A stretch of DNA of 64,000 bases from Thermothelomyces thermophilus ATCC 42464 (GCF_000226095.1 NC_016472.1:2356001-2420000), one strand, 5' to 3'. Numbered from the stretch's first letter, positions 13,640 to 24,443 are shown. Notes: generated by a model from the letters alone, not told the origin. A program made the numbers and translations.

Positions 13640-14697
13640 GGCCGTTGGCGCTCACTGTTGGTTCACTTTGTTGAGAGGGACCCGGTTGGTTGGTTGTTGG
13701 AGAGAGAAGATGCGAAACTCTCTTGGTTTTGCAAACCCGTGTGTGAAAAGCTCGATTGAGGTGAATTACAAAGCAACAACCCTAACCCTGGGTAACTCCG
13801 GGAAGTCTGGCCACCAACAGCCAATATACCCATCAATCCTCGCAATCCCACTTGCTCTATTTTTCCGGTATCAGCACAGAAACCAAGTAGACAAGCGTCC
13901 AAGAATGGACGTACCAGCCTCACGTAGACTATTTAGCTATCATGTGGGTTGACAGGGGCTTCATGTGCACTGCTCGAAAAGGGAACAACAATCGAGCCAC
14001 CCAGAGCGCGTTTGCAAGTCCGTAGGCACACCAACTTCAGATGATTCAAGCCCACACAAAACCCACAGCGCCAGTGCTACTTCCTGTCGTTCCAGTTCGC
14101 TCCTGTCTTCGTTCAAATATATGTTCGAGGCTCACTCCCACGTCCAATTCTTTAGCTGATGCCGGCGGCGGTATAGCAGAGAATTACTGAAGACGCCGAG
14201 GCCAGCGCGGATGACCGCGCTACTTGTCGAGGCACGCTCTGGCGTATCCTCTTTGCCGAGACGTGTTTCTCGTATGCCTGGGAGCTCGACAGGGGGCTAT
14301 AGGATACCCTGGTTCGCTTCGAACTGGTCTCGCTGAAGCTCGACATGAAGCTTATAGCGCAGCTTATAGCCGGCCCGGCACCAAGAGATGTAGACTCCTG
14401 CCTAGGCTCCTCATCCTCCACACACAGGTATAGTAAAAGAGCCGGCTCCTCGTCGACGTCCCCAGATACAGCGTAGTCCTCGGCGCTGACAGCTTACAGT
14501 CCGAGCTAGTCCTCGTAATCTACAAATTCATCAGTCGACTCTTCATCTGGAGGAGACGGCGGACTTGGGATCCGAACGCCAGGATTGTGGATTCGCCATG
14601 GGTGCTCATTCTTCGAATTACGTGAGCCTTCCAGCTTATTACACGAGCCCCCCTCACCATGCAGCCAGCCCAGGCGCTCCCGCTGGCCTAGCCCACT
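13640..14697. other. Intergenic region beside an LTR fragment
   Basis: No host gene is seen. 14160-14697 adjoins the LTR-like fragment at 14698 and reads, on the minus strand, as open segments rich in Ser and acidic residues. It could be internal retroelement remnant, but no domain is recognisable. Confidence 0.35.
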
Positions 14698-14891
14698 TGA
14701 TAGAAGATGGTTTCCAATAGATGGAAGATGGTTCCAATTGATGGAAAAGTTGGTAAGTTGTAAATAGTTCAAAAGAGCGATGTCTCCTTCCTACGTTTAC
14801 TGGCCCTGTTGGCTCTGTATAAGTAGAGGATAGGAACAAAGAACCCTCCGTTTGCCAGCCCGTTTGCCAGATCCACAGGGCTTATCTAACC
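14698..14891 (-). mobile_element. LTR-like fragment, copy 1 (probably solo)
   Basis: About 194 bp, related to sequences at 45373-45521 and 46008-46093. Read on the minus strand it starts near TTAGATAAGCCCT, carries a TATA-like ACTTATACAGAG, and ends CTTCTATCA, so the ends have the TG...CA-like symmetry of an LTR. Probably an old retrotransposon relic, degraded. The family (copia-like) is a guess from LTR size. Confidence 0.5.
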
Positions 14892-14969
14892 GTACATGAC
14901 AAACGCGTCCGCAGACAAACGAACTGTATCACCACTGCAGCATTCTCAACAGAGGCCCCGACCTGCGCG

Positions 14970-16535
14970 CTATTCAAAGCAAAACAAGCTCGTGGGTGTC
15001 CCGTACCATGGGGTGAACGAGACTTCAGAGCTTTCCACCGGTCCGTAGCAGGAGTCCTCACGGCGGATATATTTTGATCCCAGGGTAAGCTGCTGGTCCT
15101 TTGACTCGGCCGGGCATATGCCAAACGGGCCATTCTTTCCTTTCCTCTGGAAGGTGAAAGCGCAATGCTTCTGAAGCGTCGGGGAGAGGAGGACGCGATT
15201 CCGGACCGTATCCAGCAAAACCCATTGATCTTGGCTCTCTTCCCCGGCCGCTGGGGTATTAGGGGTATCTGACGGTCTGTGGAGGCGGAAAACAAAAGTC
15301 GCCGGGTTCTTCGAAACTATATTCGAACCATCCGGGACGAGTCTGCGACCGAATGGGAGGGTGTCCAAGACGGTGTCGAGCCCGTCAGCCCCGAGTCGCA
15401 CACGCGCAGGATCCTTGGACGAGGAGGAGAAACTGAGGTATAGGCCTTCGGCGGAGAACGGATGGGCGGTGGCGACCTTGAGTTTCTTGGAGCGGACCGC
15501 TGTACCTGTCCAGTTAAATAGCCTTTCTAGGATGTCCAGGTCGAGCCTGACCCCTTGGCTGACGTTTGGCGCGTTTGCCCTATCTTCGCCGGTTGTACTG
15601 TTAATGAAGAATTGATGGATTAATCGACCCACGTCAGTGACTCTGCATGTTGTTCTTGCCCGTTTGACTCTTGTAGGCCCCTTAGTTACTCTCCACTACG
15701 CTTGGATTCCACTCACTGGATGCCCACGACGGTTAACTCGTCGTCACAAACAGCCCAGACGGGCGAGCCGCTCATGCCTGGCTCAGTCCGAACTTTGTAG
15801 CTCAGCCGCTTCAGACCGGTCGGCCACCCTTTCTCGGCACTGTAACGGAGTGCCCCTTTTCTGTTGGAAGGAGTGTTGCGGATGCTGTATCCCGATACCC
15901 AGATTCTGGCGGCCATGAACTTTTGGAGCGAGCCTTCACCCCCACTGCGCGGCGGGTTGGCGGCAAAGGCCAAGTTGAACTGAAAACCTTTCCACGTCTT
16001 CTTCTTGCTCATGTCTTTGGGCTTGAATATGACCGCCCAGTCGAAGGCCGAGCCGGTTTCGTTCGGCTTGTCCGCGTATTCGGGGCATATCTTTACGTTG
16101 TCCTCAGGGACTGGCCACCCTTTCTCGTCGTCATCCCCCGAAAACACCCTGAGGTTTTTGCTCTTTTCCTTGTTCTGACTGATGAGGTTATGCCCGGCGG
16201 TGAGAATGACGTCGACGTCAGCACCTTGGTACTTCGCATTAGGAATGTCGATGTAGAAGCCAGTCCCGTAGTTCGTAGCCGCTGCCGTTGGAGATGATTG
16301 TGGGTCAGAATGGAACAGCATGGGGGAGAGCAAAAGCCCAGATGGCAAGGAAAAATTGCTCACCGGATGTTTCAGTCTGGAATTGAAGTTGTACCACGAG
16401 GGGCATCCATGGAGCTGGCGCAGAGAGCCGCTCGGCATTGTGGTAGGATGATTTCGGTGGGCCCGTATAGTCGCTGTGCCAGAGTTCCGGGGGCAAGATA
16501 AAGGAATCCAAGTCCGAATCAGATTCACTGCTCAT
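14970..16535 (-). CDS. Trypsin-fold serine protease with unrecognised C-terminal half
   Basis: Three exons on the minus strand: 16535..16364, 16281..15717 and 15669..14970, 478 aa. The triad is visible: His88 in LTAGHNL, Asp138 in FDWAVI and Ser228 in PGMSGSPVW. The first 57 residues are acidic/polar and no signal peptide is seen, so it probably acts inside the cell. After the protease domain (to about 265) come roughly 210 residues that match nothing I know, including an ILERLFNWTGTAV helix and beta-rich segments. The second intron is only 47 nt; an acceptor at ATTAACAG downstream would also keep frame and would remove 17 residues. Intracellular trypsin-like domains occur as effectors in bacterial and fungal NLR-type systems (established knowledge). 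The neighbours here fit that theme, but the role is inference. Confidence 0.8.
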
Positions 16536-17037
16536 TCTGAGAGATGGGCAACCCGCCCTAGGGATCAGGAGTTGATGGTTGTGGACTTGCTTTTGCTAGT
16601 CAGCTGGTGATGAAGTGAAGGAAGCATGGACGTAGGCGGGTTCAGATCGCTGGCACCGTTGGTTCGTTTCGGTTCGGGGACGAGCATGCTTTTGTCGAGC
16701 TCAACTACCTGGATATTTAAGGTGCCGACTACCTAAGGTACACCATTGGGCAGCGTCGGGCACTAATTTCATGCCATGCAAAGGAAGAGGAGGCTTACGG
16801 CAGAGGCTACAACTTACTCTCGGTGATTGCACTTTCTTGCAGGAATCACCTGTTGTTTACGTCTCCTCTCGCGTGTTGTACAGGTATCCTAAGATAGGAC
16901 ATCTACGCTTGAAGCTCACACTAACCAAGAGGAGTCGTATCTGAGCTAGTTATGTCTGAGACGTAAGCCAACTATATAGAGTGTATATTAAGAATGAGAT
17001 CGAGCCCAGCCCAAGAGTCTCGCCTGGGTGACTCTGG
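16536..17037. other. Intergenic region
   Basis: Promoter of the protease gene and 3' side of the lectin-like gene. Nothing else is recognised. Confidence 0.4.
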
Positions 17038-18142
17038 TTAAGCCAGGTAGCCAGGATCGGAGCCAGGATCTGCTCCCAGAACTAGGCGAAATGAGAGGAA
17101 CCTCCAGTTGATCTCGAAGCTCCAGCCCCGCTCCGCCCTACTCTCGCCCACAAAGCGGTCGCCGTCGATTCTCCCTATCTCAACCCGATCGCCGCCCGAC
17201 GAAAGCAGGAAGAGCTTATGGTCACGGGTGGCGACGTAGATGTTGTAGGATCCATCGGGCCCTGTGGGGACGACGGTGAAGCGCGAGATTCCGCCGGAGA
17301 ATAGAGAGTTCTTCACAATGTCTCCTTGTTTCGTTAGCCCAAACAGCGTCAGTCCCAGCACACATCTTACCAGCGTTCTGATTATTTCTTCGGGAAAAGG
17401 AATACTTACTGGTCCACTCCCTTTTGACAAAGTCACTATAGGTATGGCAGATCTCCCCTTTCTCTGTGGCGAAGAACAAGTTCAGCCTGTCCACGCTCTT
17501 CGGGTCGGCGAGGGCTACGTGGGCTGCTCCCGGGGGCACATCAGCCGAGACCACCCCCACGGTGCTCCAACGGCCCTCGCGTCTCGCCAGCGCCACCGTT
17601 TCCAGTTTCGGGTTCTGGTAAACCACCCATAGTTCATCGTGCGAGCCCGTGGCCCCGCTCAGCTGAGACTCCGAATGGACCGTCATGGGTGCCTCGAGCC
17701 CGTTCATCTCGAGCTCGTCCCAGAACTCCTCCTCGTCGTCCCAAGCGGTGCAGCGAAGATGGTCCGACTTGTCGACGTAAAACACTAGCCGCTGATTAGA
17801 TGATTTGGCGGCGCGGCGACAGGTCAGAAAGTGATAGCACCGTCCGAGTCATCGAGCAAGTCAACGTTGCCCGAATTTGGTTTTCGATCTTACCTCATGT
17901 TCCCCATCGGCTTCCCCAAAAACGGATGAAGCACCCGGCGCAACCAGGTAAAGCGCCGGACTGGTTTCTTTGGCATCCAGGGTAACTGCCGTTCCCATAT
18001 CCTCCGCCCCGTTGACGGTTACCGAAGCCTGGCAGAGATTCGGCCCGCTCCTTCGAATGATGTAGTAATCATCGGCCCCCTCTCCCGAGGCGAATGCAAG
18101 AGAAGTAAGGCACTTCACCAACTGGTTGACGGCGGCGCTCAT
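17038..18142 (-). CDS. Fucose-specific-lectin-like beta-propeller protein
   Basis: Exons 18142..17894, 17791..17410 and 17324..17038 on the minus strand give 305 aa, with all phases consistent and branch GCTAAC in the last intron. Repeated blade-like segments of about 45-55 residues read as in the fungal fucose-lectin family (AAL/PF07938 type): LVFYVDKSDHLRCTAWDDEE, DELWVVYQNPKLETVAL, RLNLFFATEKGEICHTY, and GSYNIYVATRDHKLFLLSSG. Each has an aromatic/hydrophobic strand followed by D/E-x-x-L/I. There is no signal peptide, as in other cytosolic fungal defence lectins. Which sugar it binds cannot be read from sequence. It is tandem with the protease gene, same strand, 500 bp apart. Confidence is good for the fold, moderate for sugar binding. 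Confidence 0.72.
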
Positions 18143-18270
18143 GGTAACGGCGGCTGCTTTCTCTTGATGTTCTGGGAGACAGGGCGACAGGGCTTGGAAA
18201 AAGGAAGGAAATTGATGGAAACGGGGAAGGCGGTTCGGCTTTGCCTCGACTGTGATTATCAATTATTATT

Positions 18271-18428
18271 AGACAACATCTCCAAGTGCCTTCGGCACTT
18301 GAGAACAATCAATCAACCATCTTTTATCACCACTTCTGAGGCTCATACGAGAGTTCCAGGAGTGCCGCCCACGGCGCGCTTACCGCTGTGGTGTCGTATA
18401 CGATTGCAGCCTTGGGAGCTGTAGCACT
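18271..18428 (+). repeat. Dispersed hairpin repeat, copy R1
   Basis: About 158 bp starting AGACAACATCTCCAAG and holding the hairpin AAGTGCC-TTC-GGCACTT, then a conserved block GGAGTGCCGCCCACGGCGCG. The same unit recurs at 58602-58780 (same strand) and 59103-59252 (opposite strand). It lies just upstream of the lectin-like gene. It may be the end of a mobile element, but the class is unknown. Confidence 0.65.
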
Positions 18429-18654
18429 GGGTCAAACGAGTCCAACCTATCATTCTCTGCCTTCCCAGCTGGTGCTGCGCAAGAAGAGGGCAGCGTGACT
18501 TTGTGCGTTTCGTCATACATAATTAGGATTTGACGTTTGCTTCCCCCCCAATACCTATTCAGGTGGAAGAGAAAAACACGCTAATCCGCAGACACAGCAA
18601 CTCTTAGTTCAGGCAGCACTGCATTTCATCCTGCAGTCGTCCGGCCCGAATGTG

Positions 18655-19110
18655 CAAGAGGCTGAGAGTTGATCGACCCTTTTTTGGCGGGTGACGGGAC
18701 GTAATTGGAGAGCCTGGTGCCAACCTCTGCAGTTCACACGGCATTTCAGCTAGCCACGGCATGCAGTTTCTGTTTTCCTGCTCCTCGCTAACCTCAAGGA
18801 TACCGATTCCCAAGTCTCAACAGCAACATCCCGAGTGCGCCGGCATCATGAGCCGGTGAGGAAGTGTTTCTACACAGAAGGCTAATAATTGATCGACCTT
18901 CCTTTTCGGGTGGTGGGACTTTATTGGAGAGCCTAGTGCCGAACTCTGCGCGTGACACCTCAGCTGGTCACGGCGTGCAGCTTCTGTTTTCCTGCTCCTT
19001 GCTCGACCGCATAATGCGGCTCTGCTCCCCTGGGTACGTCCGAGTCCCAAGTCTTAACGGCAACGGCACGAGTGCGTAGCCATCAACCGCCGGTAAGGTA
19101 GTGTCTGCCT
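18655..19110. repeat. Tandem duplication, two diverged units of about 220-235 bp
   Basis: Unit 1 spans about 18655-18874 and unit 2 about 18875-19110. Shared landmarks are TTGATCGACC, TTGGAGAGCCT, CTTCTGTTTTCCTGCTCC, CCCAAGTCT and CGAGTGCG, in the same order. The block ends about 90 bp before the ATG of the ankyrin-VWA gene and so forms its promoter or 5' UTR. Confidence 0.75.
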
Positions 19111-19202
19111 GTAACTAGTTGTTAAATTACCTTATTAGCTCGTGTTTCTCGTCTTCTTCATCCAGCAGCAATCGGATCTCCCACCCGTCACTGACCATCA
19201 TC

Positions 19203-21212
19203 ATGGCTTCCATACACGAGCTCGCTCGAGATGGAACTCTCACCAAAGCCCAAGCCCGGGAGGCAAGGAAATCCATCAACCAGCCGGATGCGAGCGGCAT
19301 CCCCCCCCTTACCCCGGCATCGAGACATGGACACCTCGAAGCCGTGAAGATTCTCCTCGATGAGGGGGCAAACCCCAACCTGAAAGACAGGAATGGGGCT
19401 ACGGCGCTCAACATTGCCGCGCACTACGCGCCCAAGAACCAGGCCGCCATCATCCGCGCCCTCCTCAAGGCCCGTGCCTCCGTGGATGCCACCGACCCGA
19501 AGCTGGGCAACAATACCCCGCTGATGACCGTGATCGTCCAGACCCGCAACTTGGACTCGATATCCGAGTTGATCAACAAGGGTGCCTCGTTGTCGGCCAA
19601 GAACAACGCCGGAGAGACCGCTGAGGACCTCGCCAAGAGTGATGCTGTAGTCCTTGCAGCTCTGCGGAGCAAAACAGGCGGAAGAAATCTGCTCTCCAGG
19701 GTGGCAAGGAAGTTCACCAAGACTGTGTTGACCGCCCTGAGCCTGTTGAATGAGCCTCTCAAGTCCGGTGTCCGTTTTCTGACGTGGATGTACAATTATA
19801 CGCCACAGATTCGCTCCCGCCCAAGGACCAGTACAGTATGAATGTTCATGTCTCCTGTTGGGCAAAGCCGTCTGAGAAACTAGCTAACCAGCCATTCATG
19901 GTCAGCCGCCCGCCCTAACATCAGGGGAGACACCCAGGGAGGCGCCACAGGAGGCGCCGGAAGAGACACCAGAGGAGACACCAGAGGCAAAGCGAGAGAG
20001 GGAGATCAATAAACAGTTGGATCAGCTGTCTAACGAAATCAAGGAGTCCAACCTGAGCAAATTCACCGGCATGGACGACCGTTTCTTTGATACGCTGGTC
20101 GAGAAAACCAAGGCCCTTCGGAAGGATATCAACACTGACCTTGGCCGGCCTGAAAACCTGTCCGATATGATCAACTTGGCATTGTACAAGCCTGTGCTCT
20201 ACTGCGGTAAGTACTCAAACGAGAAAGCATCCTGCTCAGACACCGGAAAATATAATAAAAAAAAGAAAATAAAACTGTACCTACGGACAGTCATGGGAGC
20301 GTCTCTGGCTAATGATGGCGTGCAGACGATAGTGGATCCATGAGGGGGGCCGGATACGAGTGTCAGAGGAAGATGGTCAAGCGCATCTGCAGTGTTACGA
20401 CCAAGCTCGTGCCGGAAGGCGTCGGGGTGGATCTGCACCTCATTAACCATTCTCAGGACTACGTCGACCTGCGCGAGGAGGAGATCGATAAGAAACTCGG
20501 CGCAATCAGTCCCAACGGTGGCACGAAGCTCGGCACGAATCTGGAGAAAAAGATACTGCACCCGTTCGTGTACAAACCCTTGGAGTCGGGGGGTCTGAAA
20601 AGACCGCTTCTGATTTCCATCATCACCGACGGCGATCCTACCGAGGAGCATCGCGACACGCTAAAGAATGCCATTCTCAACTGTAAAGAGAGGCTGGACA
20701 AATACAATTACCCCAGCTATGGTACATTGCCCCATCCACCTTTTTGCACAAAAGTGTGAATGTTGTTTTCCCTGCTCATGATGAGAACAGCTGTCGTGTT
20801 CCAGATAAGTCAGATCGGAGACTCGGAAGCTGCCAAAAGTTTTCTCCTCGGGCTGAGGAATGACGACGAGTTGAGCGACACACTCATGGTCACCACTGGT
20901 AAATAATAATCAGTGTTCCCCGACCGGAAGAAGCGAACAACGTGTGAGGTATTAACTCGGTTTCCAAACTCGCAGACCGACTCGATGATATTTTCGAGAC
21001 CCAGCGCAACAACGAAAGGGCATTGGAAGTATGGGTGAGTGTTCCCCCGGACCAAGGGAGAGAGAACAAGAGAAGGGGCCACTAGGCCCCCCTGGAGAGC
21101 CCTGAGCTACTAATGACGCTCCCCTCAGCTGCTCAAGACACTTGTGGAGCCCATCTATCGCTGGGGGCCGGATTTTGTTAAGAAACAACGGCGCGAGAGG
21201 AGAGAAGAATGA
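19203..21212 (+). CDS. Ankyrin-repeat and VWA-domain fusion protein
   Basis: Six exons: 19203..19835, 19906..20206, 20326..20721, 20791..20898, 20976..21034 and 21129..21212, 526 aa. Residues about 25-175 hold ankyrin repeats (PLTPASRHGHLEAVKILLDE, NPNLKDRNGATALNIAAHYA, NNTPLMTVIVQTRN). A Pro/Glu-rich linker with EAPQEAPEETPEETPE follows. The VWA domain begins near residue 300 and its metal-binding site is complete: D312-x-S314-x-S316 in YCDDSGSM (formed across an exon junction), Thr in NGGTKLGT and Asp in ITDGDPTEE. The tail is basic (KKQRRERREE). There is no signal peptide. VWA domains with this site bind partner proteins through Mg2+, so this reads as a cytosolic adaptor. Joining of the small exons 4-6 is supported by phase only. 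Confidence 0.85.
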
Positions 21213-21404
21213 AGCGACACAAATAACGAAGGAATCCAGGCTATGTGGAAAGAAATTGCCAATCTCCGGTCAATCTGCGTAGCTATCAAACGTCTTCCGA
21301 TCAATGAGAGGGAGCCAGGTGGTGGTGCTGTTCTCATAACTACCGCCTCCTGGAAATCACTACACGACCAGAACCGTACCAAAACACTACACCTTGCCGT
21401 TTTC

Positions 21405-23006
21405 TTACCTAGGTGCCTCACGATCCCCTGACTCGACGTAGTCCCAAATCCTCAAGACGGTGTCCTGCACCAAGTACGTCGTGGCCAGGGAGTTTTGGTT
21501 GGCGTAGAGGAATGCGACGGCCCGCGCCGCCGCGAGCCGCTCGCGCGGGTCCCTCCGGTCGTCGTCACGGACGGCTTTGGCACTGTCAATGCTGTACCCG
21601 CCGAACAGCTGGTTCTGGTGCGCCGCCGCCACCCAGTTGCTAATCGTCTTCGGGAGGCCGTGCTTCCGCAAGAACTCGTGGAAGAGCGGCAGACGCTGGG
21701 TGGAGAAATGGAGCTTCGTGTTCGACATGGCGGTGCCCAGTTTCCTCAGGTCCTCGCGGAAGCCGACCGGGTCGGCGGCAAAGGCGCGCTGGACCGCGTC
21801 GAGCGGGACGGTACCGAGGACGCAGTGGGCGCCGTGGGGGCCCGCGCCGGGGCCGGCCGCCTTCTCCACGTAGGTGAGCAGGTCCTTGGCGTAGGCGGCC
21901 GCGGCGAGGGCCGCGTATGGCTGCCACTGCTTGTTCTTGTGGCTATCGGCGTAGTCGCAGACGCCCCGCACCACCAGCGCCGGTAGCGTTTCCATCACGC
22001 CCCCCGCCTCCATCTCCACGCACAGGATACCTTCCTCGCGGCTCAACCGGTCGCGCTCCCGCGCGGACCGTAGGACGTGGTCGCCCGTGCCGATCGTGCC
22101 ATACCAGATCTTGGGGGAATCTGCCGCCGCACTTCTACCGCCGCCCACTTGTGCCCGCTGCTGCCTGCTCAGGACGTGGTCGTTGCTACAATTCTTGCAG
22201 TCGGGTTCTCCAGACGGGTGCGGGTAGTCGGATCGGAATAGGCGATCGCTCTCTGGCGGGGGCCGTTTAAAATACCCCGGATCCGAGTAGTCCTCGGAAC
22301 TGGCCATCGCCGCGCTCATGTATTCGTCCATTGCCCTGGTCCGCTTTGTGCGGTGGTCGCTCTTGAGCGACTGGATTGCGGAGAGAAGTTCACCGTGAAC
22401 CTTGTTGAGGTGGGAGAAGATCTTGAATCCGCCATCGGTATTCTTGCCCGCGTCGACTTTCACGACTCCGCCTAAATAATCACTCAACACCCGCGTCGCT
22501 CCGTGTCAGTAGACCATTCCAAAATCAGAAAGGTGAGGAGAGCACGGCTGTGGCCGGACAGAGACACATACCCCGGTTCCCCTTCGGCTCACTGACGACC
22601 ACGTCGCCGAGACGGACGTCCTTGTCCTTATCTTTGGGGTCGGGGCAGCCCCCGGCGACCCCAACAAGGAGACAGAACCGAACGTTTGGGAACTCGTATT
22701 TGATACTGAGTGCGGCCCTCGCGGCCTGGGCCGTACCCAGAAATCCGGCGGGAAAGCAACCGATCACGACGTTGTGACGGCCCATCCGGCCCAGGACGTA
22801 CTTCTCCCCGGTGGCGGACGTCACGTCGTCGTATCGCGCATCTAGAAGCACCTTGGCCGCGTCGAATTCGCACGGGAGAATGCAGATCCAGGCTACTTCG
22901 ACCGTGCCATTCCTGATTCGCGTAAGCTAATATATCGCCAGTCAAGCCCAGGAAGGGGTTTGGCGCATCATTAGTGGAAACCTTACAGTTTCTGGTCTCT
23001 CGCCAT
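21405..23006 (-). CDS. Nucleoside phosphorylase (PNP_UDP) domain protein with novel-looking C-terminal domain
   Basis: Exons 23006..22987, 22912..22572 and 22471..21405 on the minus strand give 475 aa. The N-terminus NGTVEVAWICILPCEFDAAK is the classic start of the phosphorylase domains found in fungal NLR-like and related proteins. CLLVGVAGGCP, RLGDVVVS and GILCVEMEAGGVMETLPALV with RGVCDYADSH complete the fold (to about residue 345). In fungal NLRs this domain usually precedes NACHT or NB-ARC; here neither P-loop nor repeats follow. Instead there are about 130 residues, helical in character, starting near GTVPLDAVQRAFAADP and ending DTVLRIWDYVESGD, which I do not recognise. It could cleave or sense nucleosides or nucleotides, as related domains do in immunity (inference). 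It converges with the ankyrin-VWA gene, 193 bp apart. Confidence 0.85.
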
Positions 23007-23583
23007 CTTGGTTTGGGAATGAGGGATCCGCTGTTAGCCGTTGTCAAGTTGTCATTAAACTAACCGACTGAGTAGATTTGCCTGCGTTTGGTGTTAATTA
23101 GCGCATTGAATCCTGTCCAAGTGCCGGGCTTGTGGAATAATCAGGTTAAAAGAAATTGCTACATGCCAGGTACTTACAACCTCATGCAAGCTAGCTCAAC
23201 CCAACAGTTGTGCGTGCCTGCCCGACCAGCCTCGCGCACCAGTTTGGTAATGCAGAGCGCTGCCCGAACGTTGCTATGCATGCCTGTGATTTGCGATTAG
23301 CTTCCCCGCGGGTCCTAGTCACGTAATATCCGAGCCTGGCTTGGGTACAGCTAATACCTAATCTGGAGTGTGATACATGGATTGATTGGACCGAAGTATG
23401 AGGCGCTGGGTAGATGTCCGGCGCCATAACTTCTCAGTACCCGTCTCTCTTTTCCGTAGCTGTGTTCTTGTCCTCCTGCCGTTGGGGCACAGAGACTAGG
23501 CAATCTTGCATAGCTCCAACCCAGCAGCTACGGCCCTTGAGAACCCCTTTCGAAAGTAGGTAGGTCCGGACCCTCAAAAACAC
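23007..23583. other. Intergenic region
   Basis: Promoter of the phosphorylase gene. No other feature is seen. Confidence 0.4.
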
Positions 23584-24135
23584 CTACAACACTGTTGGTG
23601 GGCGGCATATCTTCCCACGGATTATTGATGCTTTCGCTTGCTCATCGTCAGATAAGACAAAGTGAGGACAGAGGCACTCATCTGCGAAATTATCGTCACC
23701 GTCGCTGCCATCGACCTCGCTCCCATCCTCCTCATCACCCGGTTCCCTATCAGGAATTTCATTTTCCTTCTCCCTTTTCTCCTCGTTCTCTTCCCCGCTG
23801 TTCTGCGCCCCCGAATCTCCTTGGCTCCTACCTCCCTTGGCCGTCCCTTTTCCGTCTTTCCTCTGCCCCTTCTTCTTCTTCTTCTTCTTCTTCCTCCTCT
23901 CCACCACGCAGAGCCTCACGGCCTCGTGCTGCGCAAAGTTGCCCTCCACGTCCACCACGCCCACCGGCAGCAGGCCGGCCTTGCCCAGCAGCGCCTTGCT
24001 TAGAGCATGACGAAAGGCACTTGAAGAGAGTCTCGACGAGGGACAAAATAAAAATGAAGGAAGGTGGATACCATGACGCAACTTCTCAAGCTCATGCAGC
24101 TTCCAGACCCAGCTCCCAGTTTCAACTTTTGACAA
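23584..24135 (-). pseudogene. PUA-domain fragment like the end of glutamate 5-kinase, with low-complexity tail
   Basis: The minus-strand segment near 23900-24000 reads KAGLLPVGVVDVEGNFAQHE and then AVRLCVVERR, matching the start of the PUA domain of fungal gamma-glutamyl kinase (PRO1). It is preceded by an acceptor-like TTCAAG. No kinase domain lies upstream, and the tail is an eight-Lys run from a (GAA)n tract followed by an acidic Glu/Asp/Gly-rich stretch. It is therefore best read as a truncated, relocated fragment. A small expressed protein cannot be excluded. The true PRO1 gene must be elsewhere. Confidence 0.4.
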
Positions 24136-24249
24136 TCAAGTAACTTCTAGCCACTGGCTTCACTTCAATCACTTGATCGCCGATTGGAACACGGAGACTC
24201 GATGGGCCGTCTGTAGTAATCCATTTTCCATTTGCATTGTTCCACTATC

Positions 24250-24443
24250 TCACATTATCGTGCACTTGACGGGTAGTCCACAGGGGCCTTCCTTAGCCGA
24301 CTCCTTCTTGGCAGGACCACGATCCTCCTTCGGCTCCTCCCTCTTCTTCGTGTCCGGCGTCGCAGCAGCCTGCGTTGGCACGGTGTTACCCGTGCTCTCC
24401 GCCAGGCCTCCTTCCGACCGCTTATTAGCACCGCCGGCCATGC
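24250..24443 (-). CDS. Possible alternative last exon of the flavodoxin gene, CaaX tail
   Basis: Using a GTGCGT donor at 24477 and the acceptor AAAG before 24443, a 34-nt intron would remove the stop codon and continue in frame. It would add about 63 residues rich in Lys, Glu and Thr that end GPCGLPVKCTIM. The end is a CaaX box with an extra upstream Cys, as expected for a prenylated or palmitoylated protein. 34 nt is unusually short for an intron, so this is tentative; TAA read-through would be off frame or different in sequence. Confidence 0.45.

Noticed and set aside
15780-15830. tRNA-like A-box TAGCTCAGCCG
   Set aside because: No B-box or acceptor stem at proper distance, and it lies inside the protease coding exon.
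14970-23006. The cluster as a secondary-metabolite gene cluster
   Set aside because: No polyketide synthase, NRPS, terpene or tailoring backbone gene is present.
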